DNA of 19,456 nucleotides from Alphaproteobacteria bacterium UBA3650. Lineage in GTDB: Bacteria > Pseudomonadota > Alphaproteobacteria > CAAHEQ01 > UBA3637. This document shows positions 8,930-16,231 of the stretch, piece by piece (positions within the stretch are counted from its first letter, which is position 1; every line of letters begins with the position of its first letter). The position numbers and the translations under genes are program-made. The DNA lies in assembly GCA_002373815.1 (NCBI GenBank), contig DFKH01000105.1:1-19456 (forward strand), in the 5' to 3' direction. The notes beneath the pieces were generated by a model. That model did no database searches. It worked only from the letters and a program-made list of their open reading frames with translations, and was not told the origin of the DNA.

Positions 8930-9397
8930 ATGGCGGGTAGCATTAATAAAGTGATTTTGGTTGGAAACTTAGGACGTGATCCAGAAGTGCGTCATACCAC
9001 AGCAGGCGCGAAAATTGTGCATTTGTCTGTGGCAACCTCTGATGTGTGGAAAGATAAAAACGGGGATCGCCAAGAAAAAACAGAATGGCATCGCGTCGTG
9101 ATTTTTAATACTAATTTAGCGGATTTTGCCGAAAAGAATTTACGTAAAGGATCAAAGGTTTATGTTGAGGGTTCTTTACAAACGCGTAAGTTCCAAGATG
9201 CCAGTGGACAAGATAAATTTTCAACGGAAATTGTGTTGGGATCTTATCGTGGAGAGTTAGTGGTATTGGATGGTCGTGCGGAGGGAACTCCTGGATCTGA
9301 TGCAGCAACAGACGGATCTGAACCTGCCGCAGATGCAGGATGGGATTCGGCGCCAACCGGTGGAAATGAAACATTCAATGATGAAATTCCGTTCTAA
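8930..9397 (+). CDS. ssb: Single-stranded DNA-binding protein
   Basis: SSB coats single-stranded DNA as a tetramer in replication, recombination and repair. The 155-residue protein has an N-terminal OB fold (about 1-112) starting MAGSINKVILVGNLGRDPEV and containing TEWHRVV, a flexible Gly/Ala/Asp-rich linker, and the conserved acidic tip ending DEIPF that recruits partner proteins. I chose ATG at 8930 over an in-frame TTG at 8924: AAAGGA at 8918-8923 gives a 6-base spacing to the ATG and overlaps no start. In Alphaproteobacteria ssb often lies next to gyrA; here a cupin gene and an mTERF-like gene lie between them. Confidence 0.97.
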   Translation: MAGSINKVILVGNLGRDPEVRHTTAGAKIVHLSVATSDVWKDKNGDRQEKTEWHRVVIFNTNLADFAEKNLRKGSKVYVEGSLQTRKFQDASGQDKFSTEIVLGSYRGELVVLDGRAEGTPGSDAATDGSEPAADAGWDSAPTGGNETFNDEIPF

Positions 9398-9399
9398 AC

Positions 9400-9762
9400 A
9401 TGACTATTTCATATCAAGTTGGTGACTCGGATACACGCCCATGGGGAACATGGGAAGTTTTGGCAGTGGGAACAAACTATATTGTCAAGCGCATCAAAGT
9501 TTTGCCACATAAAAAATTATCTTTGCAATCACACCATTTTCGGGCTGAACATTGGATCATGGTGGATGGTGTAGGACAAGTGACTTTGGACGATGTTGTG
9601 CGTGAAGTGCGTGCAAATGAGGCTGTTTATATTGAAAAAGAGCAAAAACATCGTATGGAAAATGCCTCTGATAATCCTTTGACATTTATTGAAGTTCAAG
9701 CGGGTGAGACATTGGATGAAAACGATATTGTAAGATATCAAGACGACTACGGACGAGTTTAA
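9400..9762 (+). CDS. Mannose-6-phosphate isomerase type II-like cupin
   Basis: A 120-residue single-domain protein matching the cupin domain found at the C-terminus of bifunctional mannose-1-phosphate guanylyltransferase / mannose-6-phosphate isomerase. It opens with RPWGTWEVL, followed by the first cupin motif with metal ligands in LQSHHFRAEHW and the second in QKHRMEN. Standalone proteins of this kind are usually thought to isomerise mannose-6-phosphate and fructose-6-phosphate for nucleotide-sugar supply, but the substrate is not certain. It starts 2 bp after the ssb stop codon with no clear ribosome binding site of its own, so translation is probably coupled to ssb. A sugar isomerase tied to ssb has no obvious functional logic. 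Confidence 0.85.
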   Translation: MTISYQVGDSDTRPWGTWEVLAVGTNYIVKRIKVLPHKKLSLQSHHFRAEHWIMVDGVGQVTLDDVVREVRANEAVYIEKEQKHRMENASDNPLTFIEVQAGETLDENDIVRYQDDYGRV

Positions 9763-9781
9763 GTTTAAAATTAAATAAAAC

Positions 9782-9809
9782 TTGACAAAAAAATATTTTG
9801 TGTTATACT
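9782..9809 (+). promoter_or_regulatory. Promoter of the mTERF-like gene
   Basis: -35 TTGACA, 16-bp spacer, -10 TATACT, close to the sigma-70 consensus. It is the only promoter in the window with a perfect TTGACA, and it is followed by the strong ribosome binding site AAGGAGG (9828-9834) nine bases before the ATG. Confidence 0.7.
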
Positions 9810-9843
9810 ACTCTTGTAATCACATACAAGGAGGGGATATTTT

Positions 9844-11274
9844 ATGACACTTAATACTTCACAATCATTTGTATTGGATCATAAGTCAGCAGTTGCGTTT
9901 TTTTCTGCTCTTGGACGTGGGGAACCAAAAATTACAATGGCTACACGGTTTTTAGAAAAGGCGTGCGATTACTTTCATTTATCTAGAGAAGACGTCTATA
10001 AAATGCTGACAGGAGATGCAAAAGCTGCATTGAAAGAAATTCAGACACCTGAACAAGAAGTAGCGTATCTGGCTAGTCATATATCAAGTCCATATAATTG
10101 GCGCATTTTTTTGCATTATGCTGATTCGGTCCCTTTTTCTGCTGATTTGATGGGAAAATGGCGTGATTTGTTGCATGTGAGTGATGAGGATTTAAGATTT
10201 ATGTTCTCTAGGTCTCCTCGAGTATTTTTCTTTCCTATTTCTCAGGTTGAAAATACACTGAAACAAATGATTGAAAAGTTTGGAAAAAATGGCTTGACAC
10301 GTCAACAATTTATCAAGTCTGCATTGAATAATCCTGCCATCCTTGTTCAACCTGTAGATAAAATGGAAAAAAATATAAAAGGTAGTGTAGCTTTCTTGCA
10401 AACGCAAAGTGAGAAATTTACTTTGGAATCTTATTTACAAATGGCGGTTAAATCAGCAAGTTTGTTTTATACAGAACCAGACATTTTAAAAAGGAATTTT
10501 GAAGCTAATAAGGCTATCTTTAAAAAAGAAGGGCTCTCCGAATCTGATTTTGCCAAGGTTCTTTTTGCTTGCCCAAGACTATTAGAAATGACATCGCAAA
10601 ATATTTTGTCAAAAATTGATGGAGCTGTTTCTTATTTGGGACAATATGGCATAACGCGGTCCCAATATTTGCAAATGGCAATTAAACAAAATTCTTTGTT
10701 TGCAACGGAACCTGAACGTATTAAACGAAATATTCAAGAGGTTGTTGAAGTATATAAAAAATTAGGCTTGGACACCGTCTCATATGTTCATGCTGTTGCA
10801 AAAGCCCCTCGTTTATTAAGTGAACCACCACAAACGATTATTCCAAGAATTCAAATGACAGTAGATACATTAATGCAATCTGGAATGCAGGCATCAGTGA
10901 ATGATGCGCTGATGTGGGTTGTAAACAATCCGAAAGCGATTGTGTTTGGTCATGATAGTATCCAACGTCGACAAATTATAGCATTGATTATGAAAGATGC
11001 AGGTTTACAGCCCAAAAAAAGTCTGCTAAAAAGTGAAAATAAATACTTACGTGACCGCATTTGTGAGGCCATGAAGGTAAGCGTGGGGGCAATGCAAGAA
11101 TATGTTCGTTCAAAAGATAAAAATCAAAAACCAAATTCCAAGTTGGAAAATGAAGCGATCATTGATGCGCTCATTCAACAAAAAACAAGACGTCTGGCTT
11201 ATGAGAATACAAAACAGGTGCTTCAGTGGATGTCTTTCTACGGAAAATCACAGGAGTGTACAGGGATAAAATAA
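9844..11274 (+). CDS. Helical-repeat protein resembling mTERF (mitochondrial transcription termination factor)
   Basis: A 476-residue protein whose middle (about 112-387) is built of seven repeats of about 39 residues: 112-150, 151-191, 192-230, 231-269, 270-308, 309-347 and 348-387. Each has a helix, a Pro in the turn (as in ACPRLL, KAPRLL, NNPAIL, NNPKAI), a second helix and a closing G or LG. This is the architecture of mTERF motifs, which form a superhelix that grips nucleic acid. Repeats 3 and 5 share YLQMA, SLF-x-TEP and KRN and look recently duplicated. Both ends are non-repetitive; the C-terminus (about 390-476) is basic. There is no signal peptide, so it is cytoplasmic. It has a strong promoter and ribosome binding site. 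mTERF proteins are known mainly from eukaryotes, so nucleic acid binding here is inference. TAL-type repeats were considered and fit less well. Confidence 0.6.
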   Translation: MTLNTSQSFVLDHKSAVAFFSALGRGEPKITMATRFLEKACDYFHLSREDVYKMLTGDAKAALKEIQTPEQEVAYLASHISSPYNWRIFLHYADSVPFSADLMGKWRDLLHVSDEDLRFMFSRSPRVFFFPISQVENTLKQMIEKFGKNGLTRQQFIKSALNNPAILVQPVDKMEKNIKGSVAFLQTQSEKFTLESYLQMAVKSASLFYTEPDILKRNFEANKAIFKKEGLSESDFAKVLFACPRLLEMTSQNILSKIDGAVSYLGQYGITRSQYLQMAIKQNSLFATEPERIKRNIQEVVEVYKKLGLDTVSYVHAVAKAPRLLSEPPQTIIPRIQMTVDTLMQSGMQASVNDALMWVVNNPKAIVFGHDSIQRRQIIALIMKDAGLQPKKSLLKSENKYLRDRICEAMKVSVGAMQEYVRSKDKNQKPNSKLENEAIIDALIQQKTRRLAYENTKQVLQWMSFYGKSQECTGIK

Positions 11275-11290
11275 ATAAAAATTTTTATCC
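11264..11290 (+). terminator. Weak AT-rich hairpin after the mTERF-like gene
   Basis: GGATAAA (11264-11270) pairs with TTTATCC (11284-11290). The 5' arm overlaps the end of the coding region, and a T-rich stretch follows some distance away. It may attenuate transcription toward gyrA but is not a strong terminator. Confidence 0.3.
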
Positions 11291-11332
11291 TATCGAATCA
11301 TTCATTTTTTTTCTTTTTTGTGATATTTTTTC

Positions 11333-11361
11333 TTGCTTTTCATCTTAGAAAATGCTAGGCT
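11333..11361 (+). promoter_or_regulatory. Probable promoter of gyrA
   Basis: -35 TTGCTT, 17-bp spacer, -10 TAGGCT. The -35 hexamer is the same as that of ssb. The expected start lies about 30 bases before the gyrA ATG. Confidence 0.45.
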
Positions 11362-11398
11362 GAACCTATAAAGAAATAAGAACTGAAGCGAGGTAAAA

Positions 11399-14197
11399 AT
11401 GACCGAAGAAATGAAAAGCGAAACAGCCCTGTCCAGTGGCGTTGTTGTGAACGATATTATGCAAACTGCCATTGAAGAGGAAATGCGCAAATCTTATCTT
11501 GATTACGCGATGAGTGTGATTGTAGCGCGTGCGTTGCCTGATGTGCGTGATGGTTTGAAACCCGTGCATCGCCGTATTTTATTCAGTATGTATGAAAATG
11601 GCTATGACTACAATAAACCCTTCCGGAAATCTGCCCGTATCGTTGGGGATGTGATGGGTAAATATCACCCCCATGGTGATAGTTCCATTTACGAAGCTAT
11701 GGTACGCATGGCGCAAGACTTTTCTATGCGTGTGCCATTGGTTAGCCCACAAGGAAACTTCGGTTCTATGGACGGCGATAAAGCCGCCGCTATGCGTTAT
11801 ACTGAGGCGCGTTTGGCTCAATCTGCACACTGGTTGTTAGAGGATATTGATCGCGACACAGTGGACTTTATGCCAAACTATGATGAAACCTGTCAAGAGC
11901 CAGTTGTTTTGCCAGCTCGCTTCCCAAATATTTTAGTCAATGGATCGGGTGGTATCGCTGTTGGTATGGCCACAAATATGCCACCACATAATATGGCGGA
12001 GGTGTTGTCTGCCTGTATTGCGACCATTGATAATCCAGAAATTACTGTGGATGAATTGATCGGCTATGTACCAGCACCAGATTTTCCAACAGGCGGTGTG
12101 ATTTTGGGGCGTGGTGGGGCCCGTTCTGCCTATGAAACGGGACGTGGCTCTATCATTATTCGCGGACGTTGCTCTATTGAAGAAATCAAAAAAGACAAAA
12201 CCGCTATCGTTGTGACAGAGATTCCATATCAAGTCAATAAAGCCGAAATGATTATGAAGATTGCTCAATTGGTGAAAGACAAAGTCATTGACGGCATTTC
12301 CGATTTGCGTGATGAATCCGATCGTCAGGGTGTACGTGTGGTGATTGAACTTAAAAAAGACGCATTCCCAGATGTCATTTTGAACCAACTTTACAAATAC
12401 ACACCATTGCAATCCAGCTTTGGTATGAATATGTTGGCTTTGAACAATGGGCGTCCAGAATTGATGAACTTGAAACAGATTATTTCTGCATTCTTGGATT
12501 TCCGCGAAGAAGTGGTGCGTCGTCGGACGGCTTTTGATCTGAACAAAGCCCGTGATCGCGCGCATGTGTTGGTTGGTTTGGCTATTGCTGTGGCGAATTT
12601 GGACAAAGTGGTGGAAATGATTAAGACGGCACCAGATCCAAATGTGGCAAAAGAACAATTGATGAATGAACGTTGGGCCGCCAAAGATGTAGAAGCCTTA
12701 ATTCAACTCATTGACGAACCAGATCGCAAGGTGGAAAATGGTATCTATATGATGAGTGAAGCCCAAGCCAAAGCGATTTTGGAATTGAAACTCAGTCGTT
12801 TGACTGGTTTGGAACGCGATAAAATTCACGCCGAAGTGGGCGAATTGGCCGCACTCATCAAAGGATATTTGGAAACATTATCTAGCCGTGAAAAGATTTT
12901 GGCCATTATTCGTGAAGAATTGGAGGCTGTCAAGGCTCAATTCCCAGAAGGCCGCCGCACAACCATTGAAGATGCAGAATTTGAACAAGATATGGAAGAT
13001 TTGATTCCTCGTGAACAAATGGTGGTAACCACAACAAATACAGGTTATATCAAACGCGTGAATTTGAATACATATCGGGCGCAACATCGTGGTGGTAAGG
13101 GGCGTGCAGGTATGTCTACACGTGATGAAGATACGGTGACGAATTTATTTGTGGCGTGTACACATAGCCCGTTGTTGTTCTTCTCAACGCGCGGTATTGT
13201 GTACAAAATGAAGACCTATCGTTTGCCAGAAGGTAGTCCACAAAGTTTGGGTAAAGCTTTGATTAACTTGCTCCCATTACAACAGGGCGAAACAATTTCC
13301 ACAATTATGACTTTACCTGAAACAGAGGAAGAATGCGAAAAGTTGACCGTTATGTTTGCAACAAGCAAAGGAACGGTGCGTCGCAATAAGCTATCTGATT
13401 TCTGGCGCGTGAATCAAAATGGTAAGATTGCTATGAAGTTGGACGAAGGTGACAAGTTGGTGAGCGTTGCCATTTGTGATGATAATCAAGATATCTTGCT
13501 GTGTGCCAAGAATGGCAAGTGTGTGCGCTTCCCGGTGGAAGATGTGCGTGTGTTCGCTTCACGTGCATCAACAGGTGTACGTGGTATGAAGTTGGCGAAG
13601 GGCGACGAAGTTATGTCTATGTCCGTATTGAAACACGCCAAAGCCGAAATTGACAAGCGTGATGCTTACTTGAAAGAGGCGGCTGCACGTCGTCGGGCGG
13701 CAGGCCTTGCCAATGAAGATGATGTGGTCGAAACCGAGTCCACAACCAATACAGTCTTAACTCCAGAAGAATTTGATAAGATGGCAGCTGACGAAGAATT
13801 CATTTTAACATTGACTTCTGCTGGTTACGGTAAACGCACTAGCGCCTATGAGTATCGTATTACCTCACGTGGAACACAAGGTGTAACAAATATCAAAACA
13901 GATGAAGGTAAACGGGCAGCAGATGTGATTGCCTCTATGCCTGTGAAACCGGGTGACCACTTGATGTTGGTGACCGATGGTGGACAATTGATTCGGACAC
14001 GTGTAGATGATATCCGCATTGCTGGACGCGCCACGATGGGTGTAATTGTATTCCGCTTGGGTAAAGACGAAAAAGTGGTATCTGCAACCTGCGTTGCTGA
14101 TATGGGCGATGAAGAAAATATAGAGGAAAGTTCCACAGCTTCAGATGAGGTTGTGACAACGGATATTGAAGCAAATAATAGACAAAAGGAGGATTAA
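11399..14197 (+). CDS. gyrA: DNA gyrase subunit A
   Basis: GyrA cuts and rejoins DNA in the A2B2 gyrase that introduces negative supercoils. The 932-residue protein has the breakage-reunion domain with catalytic Tyr134 in AMRYTEARL, and a C-terminal beta-pinwheel that begins near residue 535 and carries the GyrA box QHRGGKG. Between blades there is an extra charged segment (about 745-790, KRDAYLKEAAARRRAAG) of the kind seen in alphaproteobacterial GyrA. The quinolone region reads HPHGDSSIYEAM. The position equal to E. coli Ser83 is Ser and that of Asp87 is Glu, a normal variant, so no resistance change is visible. The ribosome binding site is GCGAGG. The stop codon abuts the next gene's ATG, whose AAAGGAGG site lies within the gyrA 3' end. 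Confidence 0.98.
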   Translation: MTEEMKSETALSSGVVVNDIMQTAIEEEMRKSYLDYAMSVIVARALPDVRDGLKPVHRRILFSMYENGYDYNKPFRKSARIVGDVMGKYHPHGDSSIYEAMVRMAQDFSMRVPLVSPQGNFGSMDGDKAAAMRYTEARLAQSAHWLLEDIDRDTVDFMPNYDETCQEPVVLPARFPNILVNGSGGIAVGMATNMPPHNMAEVLSACIATIDNPEITVDELIGYVPAPDFPTGGVILGRGGARSAYETGRGSIIIRGRCSIEEIKKDKTAIVVTEIPYQVNKAEMIMKIAQLVKDKVIDGISDLRDESDRQGVRVVIELKKDAFPDVILNQLYKYTPLQSSFGMNMLALNNGRPELMNLKQIISAFLDFREEVVRRRTAFDLNKARDRAHVLVGLAIAVANLDKVVEMIKTAPDPNVAKEQLMNERWAAKDVEALIQLIDEPDRKVENGIYMMSEAQAKAILELKLSRLTGLERDKIHAEVGELAALIKGYLETLSSREKILAIIREELEAVKAQFPEGRRTTIEDAEFEQDMEDLIPREQMVVTTTNTGYIKRVNLNTYRAQHRGGKGRAGMSTRDEDTVTNLFVACTHSPLLFFSTRGIVYKMKTYRLPEGSPQSLGKALINLLPLQQGETISTIMTLPETEEECEKLTVMFATSKGTVRRNKLSDFWRVNQNGKIAMKLDEGDKLVSVAICDDNQDILLCAKNGKCVRFPVEDVRVFASRASTGVRGMKLAKGDEVMSMSVLKHAKAEIDKRDAYLKEAAARRRAAGLANEDDVVETESTTNTVLTPEEFDKMAADEEFILTLTSAGYGKRTSAYEYRITSRGTQGVTNIKTDEGKRAADVIASMPVKPGDHLMLVTDGGQLIRTRVDDIRIAGRATMGVIVFRLGKDEKVVSATCVADMGDEENIEESSTASDEVVTTDIEANNRQKED

Positions 14198-14563
14198 ATG
14201 CCACAAATAGGTGATACACGCTGGTATACAGCAAGATTAGTAAGAGGTCGTCAAATTCCAGATAGTGAGCGATCTGAAATAGAAATCATTAATGGCTATC
14301 GGATGAAGTTGGGTGACTGGTCGGATGAAGAAGTAAAAGCGCATGTCGATCAACTTGCGGCAGACGGAATTGTTGGGAAGATTAAAACCTCTAGACAGGA
14401 TCATACAGATATACCTGCGGGAGAGCCTTTTTTCCAAGTATCGGATAAAGAATCAATCAAGAGATTGGAACATTTATTTAAAGCGATGGGGATTGCCTTG
14501 AATCCAGATAGGTTTAGTATCTATGACCAAGCAATTGCTAATTCAAGAAAACTCAATAGATAA
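14198..14563 (+). CDS. Hypothetical protein, translationally coupled to gyrA
   Basis: This 121-residue soluble protein is not recognised. Its ATG follows the gyrA stop codon with no gap, and a strong site AAAGGAGG lies inside the last gyrA codons, so it is very likely translated from the gyrA transcript. There is no signal peptide or membrane segment. The region from about residue 50 to 106 (a helix ending LAADGI, a charged loop, FFQVSDKES, a helix, and a closing PDRF) has the same layout as residues 34-105 of the next gene's product, which suggests a shared domain. The N-terminus carries WYTARLVRGRQI, with no known motif. Codon use is like the neighbouring chromosomal genes. Function is unknown. 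Confidence 0.8.
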   Translation: MPQIGDTRWYTARLVRGRQIPDSERSEIEIINGYRMKLGDWSDEEVKAHVDQLAADGIVGKIKTSRQDHTDIPAGEPFFQVSDKESIKRLEHLFKAMGIALNPDRFSIYDQAIANSRKLNR

Positions 14564-14589
14564 TATTCTTTAATACCAAAGGAGAGCTA

Positions 14590-15234
14590 ATGAAAATTGG
14601 GAAAACAGGCTGGAAAACGATCGCAGAAGAAAATAAATTAGGGGGAGGACTAACTGTTGGGTACGAGGCGCCTGCTAGCGAATCGTTGTTGCGTGAACTT
14701 CAAGCCAAGGGAATTTGGGTTGAGGTGGTGAGTAATAAAGAAAATTCAAAAGGTTCAAAACGCTTGATTCGTCCAGATAATAAAGATAAACAAGTGTTTT
14801 CTCCAGATAAATGTTTTCGTATTATTTCAAAAAATGAAACCTATCCTGCTTTTGAAAAGATGCTATCTGAAAAGTATGGAACTCTTTTGCCAGAAGATCG
14901 ATTCGATGAATTTATGGATTGGACAAATCCAAAAGCATGGCATAAAACAGGTGTCAATGATACACGAGGCTATTATTTGGACTTGACGAATGTATCTGAT
15001 AATAAAAAATGGGAAATACGCACAAATTTACGACAAAATCTGAGTCCAAACGCAGTGAAAACAAAAGGAAATCAATTGACTATATCAGGGCTTGATTGGA
15101 TTGGGACGTTGGAATTTTTGTGGCGAATAATTGCTAGGCAAAAGGAAAATCGTGCTTTGGGTAAAAAAAATATTATTGATTTGGGTGATATAAACGAAAT
15201 TGTTGCGCGAGATAAAAGAAAAAACGTGAGATAA
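14590..15234 (+). CDS. Hypothetical protein, possible diverged paralogue of the preceding gene
   Basis: This 214-residue soluble protein is not recognised. It starts 26 bp after the preceding gene, with AAAGGAGA before the ATG. Residues 34-105 (LRELQAKGI, a longer charged loop, a CFRIISKNE strand, a helix, LPEDRF) parallel the preceding product, with about 15 extra residues in the loop. The C-terminal half (about 110-214) has no counterpart there. It contains a Trp-rich segment (WTNPKAW), an amphipathic stretch (GLDWIGTLEFLWRIIARQ) that could be a buried or membrane-associated helix, and a basic tail. There is no signal peptide. Its position suggests cotranscription with gyrA or with the downstream secreted protein gene. 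Function is unknown. Confidence 0.8.
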   Translation: MKIGKTGWKTIAEENKLGGGLTVGYEAPASESLLRELQAKGIWVEVVSNKENSKGSKRLIRPDNKDKQVFSPDKCFRIISKNETYPAFEKMLSEKYGTLLPEDRFDEFMDWTNPKAWHKTGVNDTRGYYLDLTNVSDNKKWEIRTNLRQNLSPNAVKTKGNQLTISGLDWIGTLEFLWRIIARQKENRALGKKNIIDLGDINEIVARDKRKNVR

Positions 15235-15252
15235 AATAAGGAGATTGTAATC

Positions 15253-15456
15253 ATGTGCCCTTGTCCATTTTGTAGTGGTATTTTGTTGCTTTTAAGCCCC
15301 TTGTTGCTTTTTAAGGGGCCTCGTGCATGGCTCAAAAAGAAAATCAGTAAGCACCATAAACATTGTAAAACATGCCAAAATGCTGAGCATACGCATTGCC
15401 AAGAAGAACATATTAAATGCACGTGCGAAAAATGTAAGCATAAACGGAAAAAATAA
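15253..15456 (+). CDS. Small Cys/His-rich protein with one hydrophobic segment
   Basis: A 67-residue protein supported by AAGGAG (15239-15244) eight bases before the ATG and by its place in a co-oriented run, 18 bp after the previous gene. It begins MCPCPFCSG, then a hydrophobic stretch (about 9-20) and a basic stretch. The second half is rich in Cys and His (Cys at 38, 41, 49, 56, 58 and 61), with C-x2-C pairs and KCTCEKC. Nine cysteines in 67 residues suggest metal binding or a small membrane-anchored thiol protein. A hairpin in the DNA (15296-15302 pairing with 15313-15319) lies within the gene. No family is recognised. The existence of the gene is likely but not certain. Confidence 0.6.
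   Translation: MCPCPFCSGILLLLSPLLLFKGPRAWLKKKISKHHKHCKTCQNAEHTHCQEEHIKCTCEKCKHKRKK
15296..15319 (+). repeat. GC-rich hairpin inside the small Cys-rich gene
   Basis: GCCCCTT (15296-15302) pairs perfectly with AAGGGGC (15313-15319) across a 10-base loop. No run of T follows, so it is not a standard terminator. It could reduce translation or stabilise mRNA for the downstream gene. Confidence 0.5.
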
Positions 15457-15509
15457 GGCATTGATACCGAAAAATATTTCATTTAATGTAAAGCTATAAG
15501 GATGGCAAA

Positions 15510-16214
15510 ATGAAGAGATTGTTATTATTAGGAACAATATTGATTGCAACTTCTGCTTTTGCGTTTGGTGGCGGAGGGAGCAATCGCACGCACAAGTGGT
15601 ACAGACATGGCGTAGATTCTATCGGAGTGCATATTGGTGGTGCATGTCCACAAGGTAGTTCCACAACAGGTCAAGGGGGCGAGACGGGCATTTACGACGG
15701 AGGCGTGATGTGTAAATGCACGGAAGTAGATAAAGTCTATACAGTGAATGGCTGTGAGCTTCAACCCGAGGTCTGTACCGATCACACAACAAATCAATGC
15801 GGATTGGGCTATTACTGTCAGTTCAGTCCATATGATTGTGATGATACCAAAGGTGGCAATCCAGATGGTGTCTGTACCGCCATCAGTGGTGGGACAGAAA
15901 TTACCCCAGCGGGTGATTCAGAAAAAACCTATTTAAAAGGTCCTAAGACAGATTGGTGGAGTGCGTACAGTTGGTGCATTGGTAATGGCAAGCAGTTGGT
16001 GACGGGTTCCATTGCAGGGCATGCGCTAAATGAATATTATGAAAACTATGATGGTAATGGGGATATCTATACTTACTTTGGACAAGATATCTATTTTTGG
16101 ACAGGTCATGACTCTGGCGATTCCTGCGGCGCGTGGTACGTCCACGCTCTCTCTGACTTCGAGGACGTGTACGACTTCAGTCGCAGCTACGACTACTACG
16201 CTCTGTGTGAGTAG
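15510..16214 (+). CDS. Secreted C-type-lectin-like protein, candidate DGR variable protein
   Basis: A 234-residue protein with a clear signal peptide (residues 1-18, ending SAFA), a Gly-rich start, and a Cys-rich middle (about 46-122) that resembles small disulfide-bonded EGF-like modules. The C-terminal domain (about 145-234) looks like a C-type lectin fold: WWSAYSWC near the start, YFWTGHDS, CGAWY, and a final ALCE placing the last Cys one residue from the end. Residues 210-230 show alternating fixed and odd residues, and 16 of their 21 codons end in C, unlike the rest of the gene. This is the expected look of a diversity-generating retroelement variable region, in which template AAC codons are randomised at adenines. 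Such proteins bind surface ligands. AAGGA lies about 8 bases before the ATG. It is the last gene in the run after gyrA and may be exported to the cell surface. A FISUMP-like fold is the alternative. Confidence 0.75.
   Translation: MKRLLLLGTILIATSAFAFGGGGSNRTHKWYRHGVDSIGVHIGGACPQGSSTTGQGGETGIYDGGVMCKCTEVDKVYTVNGCELQPEVCTDHTTNQCGLGYYCQFSPYDCDDTKGGNPDGVCTAISGGTEITPAGDSEKTYLKGPKTDWWSAYSWCIGNGKQLVTGSIAGHALNEYYENYDGNGDIYTYFGQDIYFWTGHDSGDSCGAWYVHALSDFEDVYDFSRSYDYYALCE
16104..16214 (+). other. Candidate DGR variable region (VR) at the gene's 3' end
   Basis: From about 16104 to the stop codon at 16212-16214 the sequence turns GC-rich. From 16137 to 16199, 16 of 21 codons end in C and ten are NAC (TAC, GAC, CAC), as if derived from AAC. 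Fixed points (W at 16134, V at 16140 and 16167, R at 16182, then YALCE) match the spacing of known DGR variable segments on C-type-lectin folds. The invariant 3' block from about 16197 to beyond the stop (TACGCTCTGTGTGAG) would be the site where mutagenic homology starts. The template repeat and reverse transcriptase are not in this window. Confidence 0.6.
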
Positions 16215-16231
16215 TCCTGCTTTTTAAAACG

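Noticed and set aside
9844..11274. TAL-effector-like DNA-binding repeats
   Set aside because: Repeats are about 39 rather than 33-35 residues, have a conserved Pro turn and lack the paired variable residues of the TAL repeat.
11680..11710. Possible quinolone-resistance change in GyrA
   Set aside because: The Ser equivalent to E. coli Ser83 is kept, and Glu at the Asp87 position is normal in many bacteria.
11933..12658. A 241-codon open frame on the minus strand inside gyrA
   Set aside because: It is the antisense shadow of gyrA, has His/Asn/Phe-rich low-complexity content with no recognisable domain, and overlaps a gene that is certain.
15296..15319. Intrinsic terminator within the small Cys-rich gene
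   Set aside because: The stem is good but no T-run follows on either strand.
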